Shown: piece by piece, positions 37,464 through 48,769 of the stretch
How the letters are laid out: each line of letters starts with the position of its first letter
Position numbering within the stretch: position 1 is the first letter of the stretch
DNA from: Panax quinquefolius
Lineage: Eukaryota > Streptophyta > Magnoliopsida > Apiales > Araliaceae
Reading direction: 5' to 3'
Length of the DNA: 64,000 nt
Assembly (NCBI GenBank): GCA_020205615.1
Contig: CM035167.1
Span: 31,044,902 to 31,108,901, forward strand
The notes under the pieces: generated by a model
What the model saw: only the letters and a program-made list of their open reading frames with translations
What the model was told of the DNA's origin: nothing
Databases searched by the model: none
Program-made: the position numbers and the translations under genes

Positions 37464-38972
37464 GATCCGGATCAATCAGATCATAATCTTCTTACTTTTA
37501 CTTACTCGTGCTCACCCCCTTTAGCGACGGGACTAATGACGGTTCGGTCATACAATTGTCGTCTATACTTTTAGCGACGCTATATGTTGTCGTCATTAAA
37601 AGTATAAACGACAGTTATATAATCTTAGCAAACCGTCGCCGAAATCCATTACAAAAGGGGTGAGTACGGGTAAGAAGATAGTATCTGATGATTGATCTCT
37701 TATATATATATATATATATATATATAGAACATAGTGGATGAAGTGGCATAGTGGGTAAAGTGCGTTCTAAGAAAGTTGTTGAAATGAAAATGTTAAAGGA
37801 GAATAATGGCCGTAGGAGGTGGGATAGAATCAGAAGCAAACATATTTGAAAGAAGGTTTAGAATGACACCAATTGAGGAGATCGAATATAAGAGAAACAT
37901 TACTTCAGATAGTTTGGATATATGTAGGGCTGTCAATTAACTAAAGTGATTTTTTGATTTTAGAGAGAATTATAAAGTGATTTTTGAACATGAAAAAATT
38001 AGTTTTTTTAGATAGAGTGAGAAAAAATTTAGTTAGAGAGAGTGAGAAAGTAAATAGTTTAGAGAGATTAAGTGATATTTTTTCACAAATTATTATGATT
38101 TATAAATATAAGTTAATATAATTGTATAAATATATATTTTTTATAAATTAATTATCACATTTAGTGGATTATATTACATTAGAGTATGATTCGTTTTGAT
38201 TTGACCCATCGATGGGCCTAAATATATGTATTCAACATTGATCTAAATGTACCAATGAGGAGAAAATCGTGTATCAACATGAATATATTAGGAGGCTAAG
38301 ACCTAAAGTCATTTGGGACGATAGTCGGAGAGACCAGCAGGAACAAATATAAGTTAATTAGTCGGAAAGACATGCGTGTGCTTTTATTTTTATTTAGTTT
38401 CATGCATTTTTATTCATTTATTTTATTTTATTTTACATATTTTATTCTTTATTAATTTGTCTCTCTCTATCTTTTTATGTTTACGTTTTATAAGAATTAG
38501 TTTTCAGTCTATCGAAACTAATTTAAATTGAAATATAAAGAGGAGGTTGAGTTGAGTAATGATATGATCGATTTTAATTACAAGAAAGCATAAGATCAGT
38601 AATATAATATTCATAAATTACAATGTTGATACAAGTGTCTAAAATAAATATTTCCAACTCGTTAGAAAGGTCAGCATATAGTAACGGCCGAAGTTACTTT
38701 ATGTGTATACAGGACTTGCATGTAATTTGTTTTGGTAAGCAAATTTCATGAGAAAACTTGAGATGGAGAGAATTAATATTGATGTGTTTTACGTACATGC
38801 AATTTGCAGAAGTTACTATCGTTGTACACATAGTAACTGCCGGGTGAAGAAAAGAGTGGAACGGTTATCCGAAGACTGTCGAATGGTGATAACAACCTAT
38901 GAAGGTAGACACAACCACTCTCCTTGTGATGACTCAAACTCATCCGAACACGAATGTTTTACCTCCTTCTAA
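34017..38972 (+). CDS. WRKY12: WRKY12-like transcription factor (group IIc), four coding exons
   Basis: This is a nuclear DNA-binding regulator. The Arabidopsis WRKY12 family member represses secondary wall formation in pith and affects flowering. Coding exons: 34017-34361, 34545-34618, 35347-35508 and 38810-38972, all with GT-AG introns and consistent phase, giving 247 residues. The N-terminal third has a His run (45-51) and a Thr/Ala-rich stretch. The basic region [14 protein letters not shown] precedes WRKYGQK (179-185). The zinc finger is C199-X4-C204-X23-H228-X-H230 (C2H2), and the tail is short and acidic. Intron 3 falls at the Pro-Arg codon pair inside the WRKY domain, the position conserved in this family. 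A second ATG at 34047 ([12 protein letters not shown]) resembles the family N terminus better and may be the true start (237 residues). WRKY13 is less likely: the [16 protein letters not shown] and LSEDCRM segments and the ending are WRKY12-like. Confidence 0.93.
34789..34830. repeat. AT microsatellite in WRKY12-like intron 2
   Basis: A (TA)n run with one GTA interruption. A CCCTCT repeat precedes it near 34693. Confidence 0.9.
35510..35541. repeat. AT microsatellite at the intron 3 donor
   Basis: About 16 TA repeats begin at the second base of the intron and run into a short AC tract. Confidence 0.95.
36437..36665. mobile_element. GGATTAGGATNCCCTC-ended MITE, copy 3 (in intron 3)
   Basis: The left end has GGATACCCTCCATTAATTATACC and the right end GAGGGCATCCTAATCC, a better-preserved inverted pair than copies 1 and 2. 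The interior has GTGTCGCTAAATGT and GTGTATTGAGAG as in copy 2. Confidence 0.62.
37262..37312. repeat. AT microsatellite in intron 3
   Basis: About 25 uninterrupted TA repeats. Shorter ones follow at 37433-37461 and 37701-37726. Confidence 0.95.
37464..37700. mobile_element. Foldback element in intron 3
   Basis: The outer arms pair: GATCAATCAGATCATAATCTTCTTAC on the left against, reverse complemented, GATCAATCATCAGATACTATCTTCTTAC on the right, each followed by a CTCACCCC block. A second inner hairpin pairs GTCGTCTATACTTTTA (about 37557) with TAAAAGTATAAACGAC (about 37598). Both ends abut AT microsatellites. Non-coding; class unknown. Confidence 0.6.
37757..38420 (+). pseudogene. Decayed LINE (L1) reverse transcriptase tail
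   Basis: Plus-strand translation near 37757-37840 gives [20 protein letters not shown], resembling the conserved EMRMLRWM...RRDRIRN segment near the end of plant L1-type ORF2 copies. T-PIEE follows about 30 codons later. A second fragment near 38287 ([12 protein letters not shown]) resembles the following RRGRPKKTW segment. The two parts are separated by AT-rich sequence at about 37930-38200. Many stops are present; the call rests on short similarity. Confidence 0.4.
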
Positions 38973-39151
38973 AATATTTACTTATGAATGAGATGATAAA
39001 ACATAATATATATATATATATATGTTGTAACAATATTATAGTAAGTCTTTCTAAATTCATCTTCTTTGTAGACATTCATGATGAGATATAGTTATTGTAT
39101 ATTGATTAATATTGTTGTTAGCCAAAATTTGCTTCAAGTTGATATATAGTA

Positions 39152-39304
39152 CTCCCTCCGTCTAGATTCAGAGACGTATTTTTAGATAGCACAGGAGGTG
39201 AGATCAGACACTTTACGTTTTTGCACAAGTGTCTACAAGTGATAGCATTGTATTAAAAAATTACAACACACCCTTTTGTAAACAACGTCGAAAGCTAGGG
39301 AGGG

Positions 39305-39344
<40 letters not shown>

Positions 39345-39517
39345 AAATCACGTCAGTTTCTGTGGGATAGACATATAATTGTGCTCACACAATTATATGT
39401 TGGGCTCATCACCTCTATTTTTGCCATATTTGTTTAGTCTAGTCTAAAGAATATAGTATATATTAGTAAAAATGTTGTCCATAGAAATTGTTATTTTGTA
39501 ATTTTGGAACGGAAGGA
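39152..39517. mobile_element. Candidate Stowaway-like MITE interrupted by an AT repeat
   Basis: The left end ACTCCCTCCGTCTAGATTC after TA and a right side TTTTGGAACGGAAGGA before TA form an imperfect inverted pair. The element would be 366 bp including the 39308-39342 microsatellite. Confidence 0.4.
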
Positions 39518-39800
39518 TACAATATTGCAAATGGGAGAAGTAATATGACATTATCGGTAATGACAAAAGTATAAATGGAGAAAGAAGTTTGGTTCCTAAG
39601 CAATGTGCGTGTGATCAATGAAATTGTAGGTATGTAGAAATTTCGTTGTTTCCAAATGAAGATACAAGATATCAAATTGTAGGTATGTAGATAATGAAGA
39701 TATCATGTATTATCTTAATCAATTGATTTTAATGTTGACCTGAAGATAAAAGTTAGGAGAAAAGCAATAATATAATGTTGCTTAAAGAAGTGATAAGCAG

Positions 39801-39801
<1 letters not shown>

Positions 39802-39855
<54 letters not shown>
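39802..39855. repeat. AT microsatellite
   Basis: About 27 uninterrupted AT repeats. Another lies at 39939-39975. Confidence 0.95.
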
Positions 39856-39856
<1 letters not shown>

Positions 39857-39934
39857 TACCTTAGAAGCTTTGGTCATTGGCTTTTATCATATATGTTTGA
39901 CTTGTCTATGAATCTTGGTCCGCAAATTAATTTT

Positions 39935-39977
<43 letters not shown>

Positions 39978-40052
39978 TTTAACTATTTATCTGAACGTGA
40001 ATAAAACATATGCTCTATTCGTTTTAAAATTAAAGATACAATTTGACTTTTG

Positions 40053-40171
40053 AGGTCAAATGAGGACTTTTACCACATCATCTATAACATTACGGGTTAT
40101 AATTATACCGAATGATCCATGGTCATAATCATACCAATAAACAATTCATCTATGCACATAAGTCAACGATA
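40053..40171 (-). repeat. Left remnant of the minus-strand LTR split by the CACTA element (copy H, part 1)
   Basis: TGAGGACTTTTACCACATCA followed by TAACATTACGGG matches copies B (about 2836) and E (about 11545). The sequence runs straight to the CACTA insertion point and resumes at 59933. The left edge is truncated against AT-rich sequence. Confidence 0.75.
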
Positions 40172-40174
40172 CTC

Positions 40175-40205
40175 CACTACAAGAAAATCGGCTAATTCCG
40201 ACGGA
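40175..40205 (+). repeat. CACTA terminal inverted repeat, left
   Basis: It begins CACTACAAGAAAATCGGCTA and continues with TTCCGACGGA. It pairs with the right end with only a few mismatches. Confidence 0.93.
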
Positions 40206-41163
40206 ATATTCGATCGTACATAATACTATTCAATCGAAACTAGTTTATTTGCGACAGAAATATTCGTCAGAGATTCTGTCGTAACTATTCGCGTCGAAAA
40301 TAAGTTCCGTCAAAAATTCCGTCGGATGCTTATTATCTACGACGAACTTATCGCCGACGAATGTTCGTCGAACCTAGCCTATCTTCGACAGAATATATAT
40401 GACGAAATTTTTCGTCGAATATATCAGTTTCTATGTCCGACTGGATTAATTCCCTCGAACATTAGCTATTTAAATGAAAAACTAAAATCGGTTCCTATTT
40501 ATTAAAAGCGTACATTTATTAACTTCGACGGACATTACGTCGGAGATATAATTTAATACGACGGATATATTAGTTGAAATTATCTTATGTTCGAATGAAA
40601 ACTAGACTATATATCGGTATTTATTAAAATTGATTATTTATTATCTCAGAAAAGCAAGTCGAAAATATCCTATTAAATTAAAATAACTAATTTTTTTTTC
40701 CTACAGATTTTAAAAGTTCAGTTTCTAGGTGTTTAAACCCATTAATATACCTGTAACCTGTCACAACCCAATACACAGTAATATAAACCTATATCTCACA
40801 TCCAAATATGCAACATAGCACTAAAACGTAATCTTTAACTCATTATCATTCACATTCACATTCACATTCAAATATCCACCAAAACGTATTATAAGCTAAC
40901 CAATTACAAATATAAGCTAATATTCCATAAATGTTAAACAAAATAATTTACAATAGTTGTACAGGCGTAATTAGACAATACAATATATACAAAAGTTCTA
41001 CAAACTATACAAATGAACTATAAACTACTAAAAGTATCATCATCGCGGTGAGGAGAAAACGTATTTTCTTGTGTATGGAAATCACCTCGTGTTCTGCTTC
41101 GCATCGCCATTTGCTTGCCATCGCCACCCTGTTGATAGAATCAAAAATATAAATTATTAGTTC

Positions 41164-41164
<1 letters not shown>

Positions 41165-41222
<58 letters not shown>
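41165..41222. repeat. Compound (TA)n(TG)n microsatellite in CACTA
   Basis: A TA run at 41165-41205 passes into TG repeats to about 41222, inside the second gene of the CACTA element (probably an intron). Confidence 0.92.
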
Positions 41223-41240
41223 AGAATTAACAAACTAGCC

Positions 41241-41805
41241 TTAATTGAAAAACATAAACAATAAGAATACGAGTAGGTGGGGTGGACGAAAAGCCTCCTC
41301 CAAGAGGGTAATCACCATCCGGAGCATCTCGGCGCTCAAGCATCGAATCGCTTGCTCCGTGGTAATCCCGTACTCTCTGCGAGAGACCCCTTTATAATAT
41401 CCTCGAGCAATCTGGTGAAGACGAGAAGCTGGGAAGGCAATCACTGACGCTAGAAAGATCGGATCGGTATGGAACCTATCTCGACATGGCCCCTATCATT
41501 CTTAGGAAGATATCGTCATCCAAGCAACCAGCCTTGTATGAGATAGTGCGACATGTGTTTCTGACGATTTGGCCATTTGGAGCCTATAAAGAGATACAAA
41601 TTCAATTACTAATAATAATTTATATAATGTGATAAATTCGGATAATTTCGTGAAACATAAAAAAATATTACCTCCAGGAAGTGTATATGCGGGTATCCTC
41701 GGCAGACCCAACACTCGATATCTGCCGGTACTGCTAGTAGGGGGATCCTGAGACGCGACCCATAGTCTCAGCTCCTCATCCCGATCTAATACAATATCGG
41801 GAAGA
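41241..41805 (-). pseudogene. CACTA second gene, 3' part (Transposase_24-like), cut by Gypsy
   Basis: Minus-strand frames at 41714-41502 and 41444-41241 lie on the other side of the Gypsy insertion from the matching 5' part at about 52.0-53.2 kb. The position after the TNP2 gene and the second frame (EYGITTEQAIRCLSAEMLRM) fit the C-terminal part of the accessory (TNP1/TNPA-type) protein, which in active elements binds subterminal repeats. Sequence similarity here is weak; the assignment rests mainly on position. Confidence 0.45.
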
Positions 41806-41810
41806 GGGGT
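41806..41810. other. Target site duplication of the Gypsy insertion (left)
   Basis: GGGGT, repeated at 51955-51959 immediately after the 3' LTR. Confidence 0.93.
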
Positions 41811-44495
41811 TGTAAGACCCCAACTTATTATTAATGAAATTTAATTTTCTATTTATTATTTTGAAATAGTAAGGGTTGATTTGATTAATGTGGATAGTTA
41901 GGGGTAAAATCGCAAATATTTCAAAATAAGCAAGTGGTTATAAAATATTCATTGTTGTCATGGGGAATATTCGTTTTGTCGTGGAATATTAAATCTTTGT
42001 CGGGGAATATTAAATGCGACCCAGCGCTTGACCATGTGTGGGCCCCATGCTTGAGCGATTGGATGAAGAAAGCGACAAATATAAGTTGTGTAGTTATTCA
42101 CGTTATTAATCTTTGTTAAAATACCGGTGGTTAAAACACAAGTAGCTGCGGTATTGCACCAATTGTTGATTCTTACGTGAAAAGGCACTACTCGATAATG
42201 GTTACGATAATTCTTTATTCGATATTTTATTGAGTTAATAATTGCTGCGTTGATATTTTATATTCTTTGTTGTTTGATAATTGTCATTACGGTATTTTTC
42301 ATTATCGAAGCAATAATTCATATTATCTGAATAATATTATTAGATAACATTATTGGCAATGTCTAGAAAGTTACACGTCTAAGGAGAGGTTTGGTCACCT
42401 AATTAATTGCGCTTGATGAAGAAATTCTTATTGGAAAGCCCTCTTTCCTGGGGCGCACGGTTGTCAATATTGTGATTACGTAATATTATTTGTGAATAAT
42501 TAATTATTGATTCATATGATGAGGAAAATATTGATTTTATGTGGATATAGATGGAAAAATTTTAATGTGACAATTGTTGAAAATTGAAATTTTATCTTTT
42601 TACGATAAAATAATTCTTTTAAATATATTATTATATTTTAATAATATAATAATGGTGATATTTTACAACGAATGTGGGATATATGAGTATCTGAGGAGGA
42701 AGAGTATTTTTGTTGCAATAAATGTTTAAAACATGTTAAACATGTCGATTGGACCCCATTTATTGGTGAAATTTGATTATAGCTTATAAAATCGCTTCGT
42801 TTGTGGATTTGGTCAATTTACATTTGGAATTTGGAAAAACTTTCTTACGCAAAGTTGTAGAGAATTGAATTTCCTATAAAAACTAGCGAGATTCGAATTT
42901 TACGATGAAGGGCTATTTATTATGAATTATTGAAGTTCCAAAGCTCAAAATAATTGATTTTTGGAAGTTTAAAATATTTTAAATAATAAAACGTTTTTTT
43001 GTTTGTTTTGTGGGCTACAACATGTGCATAATGAGCTGAGATCAGATCTAGGAAGGTGGGCGTAGAAATCTTAATATATATATTAATATTATATTAAATT
43101 TTCGCTTTGGTGTTCTAAGCATTTTCTATAAATAAGGTCTTGGGTTAGAATTGAAAATCACACGAAGCTCAAGTTTCTCTCTATATTATCGGCGTATTCT
43201 TGTGAGTATTTTGAGTATACTTTGAGTATTGTTAGGCGGTGCAAGTTCCTTCTTGACTTTATACTCAGGTATTCCAAATTTAGAAGTCTTAATCTTTCGA
43301 GGTAAGGGATGTTATTTTCTTCTCAAATGATATTATTTCTTCAATATCATTATCTTTGAAATATTAGTTGGAACTTTTTATCAAATTTGGAAACTTTTTT
43401 TCATGTCGGGGTTACTATTCATGAGTTCTTATTCATGAGTTACTATTCACGAGTTCTTATTCACGATTCTTATTCACGAAGTACTATTAATGAAGCGTGA
43501 AGATGTTTTTTGAGAAATTTCTATCTTTTGGTGTTGAGTTACTATTCACGTATCGGACTATTCACGATATCTGACACTATTCAAGAAAAAAATGAAATTT
43601 CTTCTTTTTGTCAAAATATCTATTACGAATACTAGCTTTGATTGTATCCATGTTTTGATCATTCTTGAATTTTACACCACTATGATCATTTTTGAGGTAT
43701 TTTTGAACATGGATAAAACAAAGTACGAATCCTTAATCCTTAATCCTTGTCATTTTGTTTCCTTTGGATTCGTTTCTTTAAAAAATATTTTCATCATCCT
43801 CGGTCTTAAATGATGATATTATTGAATATCTTTGGCTGTAGTGCAAAGATGAATGATTTTTGAAGAATATCTTGGTAGTTGTGCAAAGATGAGCAGTGTT
43901 TAGATGAACATGACCAATGATGAATATCTTTGGCTGTAGTACAAAGATGAATATTTGATTCGGATGTATATTGATTGATGTTACGAGGATAAAGATGAGC
44001 GATGAACTTTTAAATTCATACATAGAAAATAGTAGTTTGCATTCTCTACTTAACTCTTCTAATGAATTATTATTTCATTGCGAATATTGATTTAAAATTT
44101 GTTGTCTATTGTATTCTATTAGATTTTTCCTGTTGAAGACTAACGACAATTTGTTGTATATTATCTTAGTCATAATATTCTTTCTTTGGGCTAGTTGAGC
44201 TCACCCTTTTCCTTTTGTTCCATTTTTTTTCTTCTCGGGAGGCGAGAATATAAGAAGTACGAAGTCGGGGTATGGAATGAAGGTTTTAGAAAGAATTGTT
44301 TAGTAGTCCTCACCATTTTTGTAAAATAATGTATCAATAAATGTGATGAGGATTTATTTGAGTATAGATATTGTCTAGAAGATAATATTTGTATTCAAAC
44401 TCACAGTTTCTTGTTGTAATAATAAAGTTGTAGTTGTTTACATACCATGTATTGACAACTCGAATGGGTGATGTATACCTATTTTGGGGGCGTAC
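41811..44495 (+). repeat. 5' LTR of the Gypsy element
   Basis: It starts TGTAAGACCCC. Near its start are repeats of GGGGAATATT; a TATA box CTATAAATA lies at 43126-43134, then an array of TACTATTCACGAG-type units (about 43405-43570) and ATCTTTGGCTGTAGTGCAAAGATGA units (about 43830-43950). The end reads GGGGGCGTAC where the 3' LTR has GGGGGCGTCACA. Confidence 0.93.
43126..43134 (+). promoter_or_regulatory. LTR TATA box
   Basis: CTATAAATA, matched at 50565-50573 in the 3' LTR and in other LTR copies. A CT-rich leader follows within about 50 bp. Confidence 0.7.
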
Positions 44496-44498
44496 GGT

Positions 44499-44509
44499 TG
44501 GTATCGAGC
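44499..44509 (+). promoter_or_regulatory. Primer-binding site (initiator Met tRNA type)
   Basis: TGGTATCGAGC follows the 5' LTR. The usual plant sequence is TGGTATCAGAGC, so one A of the CAG is missing. The related element at 62.9 kb has the complete TGGTATCAGAGC on the minus strand. Confidence 0.85.
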
Positions 44510-44899
44510 TTAGGGATATGATCTCATGAGATGGGGGAATAGAACTAGGAGGAGAGGCGAGTAAATCCTTCGCTAGTGTGTCCTACTAAGCTTATTTTTT
44601 AGTTGGTCGGTATATAAGGATATTATGTGATATATTAATTTCCTTAATTAACCCTTGTTTTTATGATGATGATTTGAGAATGTCATTGAGAATATTAACA
44701 ATGGAAATGAGGCCAGTGGAGGCTTTGTACTCACCAACGAGGAGAGCGTGCTGACAGGTGGCAATGTTCCTCTGTGAACAACACCAATTGAAAGCGAGAT
44801 GATGAGCGAGAGGATGTTTAGAAGTTTTTGCGATTCATGCAAAATCGCACGAGGAGACTCGTGTTCAAAATCTGAGGAGAAATGATAGCAATTCACGGG

Positions 44900-45775
44900 T
44901 TGTCACACCAAGCGATTTGAAGTTGGGACCACCGAATTTAAGGGAAAGCAGATCCGATCATGGCGGAAACATGGGTCAAGCAAATTACCAAGATATTCGA
45001 TGTCTTGGGATGCGGAAGAACAGAAGGTTCCATTCGCCACCTTTATGTTAAAGTGGCGAGGCGAGACCTCTTGGTGGGAGATGCGTGAAGCGTACCCATC
45101 CGGCCTTTTCGGCATGTCTTGGGAGACATTTGAAATTATTTAATGACAAATACTTTCACGAAAGTGTTAAATCGTATGAAGGAAGTGGAGTTCATCAGAT
45201 TAGAACAAAACAACATGGCGGTGTCTCGAGACGAGGCAAAGTTTGCGAGTTATCGAGTTTGCACCTCATTTGGTGGAGAATGAGGAACGTATGACGCGGA
45301 TGTTTCTTAGAGGTTTGAACCCGGCGTACGTCGGTATCTCATTTTTCATAAATTTTTCTCTATTCCGGATGTTGTAAATGAGGGCTCAATTATTAAGCGA
45401 GATAACTTGAGTACTACGGTCATTTGAGGACCACAACCGAGGATCGTACCGAGATAGCGATCAACAAAATAATGATAACCGGCGGAAAAAAAGCAGACGG
45501 ACAAAATGGTAACCACTCTGGTGGTAATCATGGCCATGAAAATAGAAAAGCGAGTCGGGAGGAGATTTTAAAAAGAGGAGATTTAACAATGACCATGTGA
45601 AAGGCAGCAGTCTTTAAAGAATCTGGTTCTAAGGGAGGAGAACGACCACCGGTCGTATGTTACAAATCACGGAAAAGAGGGACATATCAGTCAAAGCGCC
45701 CACAACGATTCAAGGTATGCTATAATTGTGGAAAGGAAGGACATATTGCTCGAGATTATGCGAAGCGAAACCTAG
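44900..45775 (+). pseudogene. Gypsy gag with tandem zinc knuckles, frameshifted
   Basis: Structural capsid protein of the element. In shifting plus frames appear EEQKVPFATFML, then NDKYFHESVKSYE, EFIRLEQNNMAVSRDEAKFA and LVENEERMTRMFLRGLNPAY, characteristic of the Gypsy gag domain. Two CCHC-type knuckles follow: a corrupted one at about 45655-45700 and CYNCGKEGHIARDY at about 45718-45760, whose fourth ligand is Tyr instead of Cys. It cannot be read as one protein in the given sequence. Confidence 0.85.
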
Positions 45776-45879
45776 TTCGTGAGGGACGGTGACTCAAAAA
45801 GTATCCCGAGAAAAGTCAAAGTCAACGATTCCGGAAGGCGTTTCTTGTATTTGGTCATAATACGAAGAACCAAACGAGG

Positions 45880-46200
45880 TGATCACGGGTAAATTTATTT
45901 ATAAATTCTTGCGAAGTTTATACCTTACCAATCTGGGGTGCTACCCATTCATTTATCTCTCTGCATGTGCTCAACGTTTAAACTTGACTCTCGGAGAAAT
46001 TAGACTTTGACCTATCTGTGGAAACTCCGTTGGGGAGAAACTTTCATCACATCCATTGTTTATAAATCTTGTTTGATTCAAGTTGGCACCATCACCTTAC
46101 ACTGTTGACCTTATCTCTTTAAAGATACTTGCTTTTGATGTGATTTTGGGATTGATTGGTTAACTACTCATCATGCCAAAATTGATTATTTTCGTAAGGT
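45880..46200 (+). pseudogene. Gypsy aspartic protease, frameshifted
   Basis: At about 45931-45960 the sequence translates as GATHSFIS, the conserved block that follows Asp-Ser in Gypsy proteases. The preceding Asp-Ser codons are altered (ATCTGG). A LDVILG-like stretch follows near 46135-46150. It would process the Gag-Pol polyprotein. Confidence 0.75.
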
Positions 46201-46459
46201 TGTTAGTTTTCATATTCCTAACCAACCTATTATGCAATTCAAACAACTAAACCATTAAAATCAATCAACGTCATATCTAATCATAAAAGCTATTCGTTTA
46301 TTGAAAAGCGGATGTCGAGCTTTCTTAGCCCATGTTATGGATTTGAATAAAGACACGTCAAATTTGAATAATATTCTGTTGTTATTGACTTTCTGACGTA
46401 TTTCGAAGAACTTCCGGTCTACCCCGAGCGTGAAGTTGAATTCTTTATTGATCTTGAAC

Positions 46460-47240
46460 ACTGTACAAAGCCCATTTCTAAAACCCCATATCGAATGGCT
46501 CCTATTTAACTTCGAGGAGTTAAAGGTCCAACTCTGAGGAATTGTTGGACATCGGTTTCATTAAATCCTAGTACATCTCCTTGGGGTGCTCTGTTTTTAT
46601 TTGTAAAGAAGAAAAAGGCGGGGAGTATCGACTTTGTATTGACTATCGGAATTGAACCATGTCACCATCAAGAATAGGTATCCTCTACCTCGTATTGATG
46701 ACTTGTTTGACCGATTTGCAAGGGGCACAATTCTTTTCAAAAATCGATCTTAGATTCGGATATCATCGGTGAAGATTAGAAGGCGAGGATATTCAAAGAG
46801 GCGCCTTTAGAACTCGATGCGGGCATTATGAATTCTTAGTCATGTCTTTCGGATGACTAATGCTCCTATGACTTTCATGGATATGATGAGCCGAGTATTG
46901 AGGAATATTTGGATCGATTCGTTGTTGTCTTTATTGATGACATCCTTATATATTCCAAAAAGTCGTGAAGATCATGAGCACCATTTGAAATTTGGTACTC
47001 CAAAGGCTTCGTGAAAACCAACTATATGCCAAATTGAAGAAATGCGAGTTACGGCGAGGAAGTAGCATTTCTTGGGCGCGTGGTGTCAAAACATGGAGTA
47101 TCAAGTGGATCCGTGAAGATTGAAGCAATACAAAGTTAGGGAGCAACCGAAATCGGTGTTGAAGTACGAAGCTTTTTGGGCTTAAATTTGGTTATTATCG
47201 GAGATTCGTGGAAGGTTTTCTCGAATCGCTACTCCATTAA
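46460..47240 (+). pseudogene. Gypsy reverse transcriptase, frameshifted
   Basis: The blocks seen are [46 protein letters not shown]-like/RTR, then the catalytic FIDDILIYSK at about 46930-46959 and EVRSFLGL further on. The order and spacing are those of Gypsy reverse transcriptase. At least six frame changes interrupt it, several at places where the family has Gln (CAG), Leu (CTG) or Ser-Gly (tCTGga). Confidence 0.88.
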
Positions 47241-47299
47241 CTCTCTAACTTTCGGAAGGATACAAAATTCGTTTGGAGCGAAGAATGCGAGAAGAGTTT

Positions 47300-47640
47300 C
47301 CAAGAGCTTAAGAGGAGACTTATTTGGCACTTGTTCTAACAATACCATCTGGTTCGGATGGATTTGTTATCTCTGGCGATGCTTGTGCAAAGGGTTAGGA
47401 TGTGTTCTCATGCAACGGGAAAGTCATAGCTATGCCTCGCGACAACTTAAAAAAGTATGAGAGGAATTATCCTACTCATGATCTAGAGTTAGCGGTGATC
47501 GTTTTTCGCGTTAAAGATATGGAGGCACTATCTATATGGGAAGAAAGTGGAGATATATTAGGACCATAAAAGCCTTAAATATTTCTTCACTCAAAAAAAA
47601 GAACTCAACATGCAATGACAACGTTGGCTCGAGCTATTGA
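47300..47640 (+). pseudogene. Gypsy RNase H, frameshifted
   Basis: Visible are [41 protein letters not shown] and, near 47500-47530, [10 protein letters not shown]. These are the typical Gypsy RNase H blocks that degrade the RNA strand during reverse transcription; shifts separate them. Confidence 0.85.
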
Positions 47641-47879
47641 AAGACTACGACCACACTATTGATACCATCCTGGAAAAGCGAGCGTGGTGGTGGCGCGTTG
47701 AGTAGAAGATCATATGCGAGGAGCGAGTGCGATGATGTCAAGTATCGCGTAGAGCCAACTTTAATACAAAAAGTTAAGGTTGCTCGAGCCACCCAGGCCG
47801 AAGGTGATCGTATGAAGAAGAAAGTACTGAAGGAGCTATTAGGGCGAGAATTGATGAAGAAGGAATACTTTGAGTCCAC

Positions 47880-48530
47880 TCTAGACTTTGTGTTCTAACG
47901 ACTACGATTTGAAGTACAAGATTATGATGGAGGCACACAATACACCATTTGCAATCCATCCCGGAAGTACTAAAATGTATCGTGATCTTGACACATTTTG
48001 GTGGAACAATATGAAAAGAGAGATTGCAAAGTTTATCTCGATGTGTTTAACTTGTCGGCGTGTAAAGGCGAAACATCTAGTACCTAAGGGTCCGTTGCAA
48101 CCACTTGAGATTCTGAAATGGAAGTGGGAACACATTACCATGGATTTCGTTATGGGTCTTCCTACGGTTTCTTAGGGCATCAATGCTATTTGGGTTATTG
48201 TTGATAGATTAACCAAGTCTGCTCATTTCTTGCCGATCACGGAGACTTATTCACTTGAGCGTCTTGCTAGTATGTACGTGAATGAGATTGTGAGGTTGCA
48301 TGGCATACTGTATCCATAGTTTCGGATCGTGACCCAAGATTCACTTCAAGATTTTGGGTTAGCTTGCAAAAAGCTATGGAGCGCATGATTTACGATTGAT
48401 TCGGCATACCATCCTCAAGCAGACGGACAATCGAGAAGGACTATTCAAACTCTTGAAGATTTATTAAGACTCGTGTGTCCTAGACTTCAAAAGGCGGTTA
48501 GGATAAGTATTTACCATTGGTGGAATTCTC
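47880..48530 (+). pseudogene. Gypsy integrase: zinc-binding and catalytic core, partly open
   Basis: The frame 47888-48175 is intact for 95 codons and carries the zinc-binding HHCC region (IHPGSTKMY ... CLTCRRVKAKH) and the start of the core (WEHITMDFVMGLP, first catalytic Asp). Downstream follow [29 protein letters not shown] (second Asp) and AYHPQADGQS (just before the catalytic Glu, where a shift occurs). It would insert the cDNA. Confidence 0.9.
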
Positions 48531-48769
48531 CTACAACAACAGTTATCGAGCAAGTATAGGTGTAGCTCCATTTGAAGCATTATATGGATAAAAAGTGTCG
48601 CTCTCCAAAAGATATGTTGGGACGAGGTGGGTGAAGCAACTTTGTTGGGACAGAGAGTTAATACGTATGACTACGGAAAAGATCCAAATGATTCGACAAG
48701 CGTATACAAAGCGGCACAAGATCGATAAAAGAGTTATGCGGATCTTCATCGAAAGGGCGTGGAATTTAG

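Larger units (their letters stand above)
35509..38809 (+). other. WRKY12-like intron 3, 3.3 kb, loaded with repeats
   Basis: The donor is AG|GTATATATAT, with the AT microsatellite starting in the donor itself, and the acceptor is TTTGCAG at 38803-38809. Inside are a third GGATTAGGAT-type MITE (36437-36665), AT microsatellites (37262-37312, 37433-37461, 37701-37726), a foldback element (37464-37700) and a likely LINE remnant (37757-38420). No further exon is needed to complete the WRKY domain. Confidence 0.85.
38973..40052. other. Downstream region of the WRKY gene
   Basis: AT-rich, with microsatellites at 39006-39024, 39308-39342, 39802-39855 and 39939-39975 and a possible MITE (39152-39517). 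No further gene. I could not choose a polyadenylation site. Confidence 0.6.
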
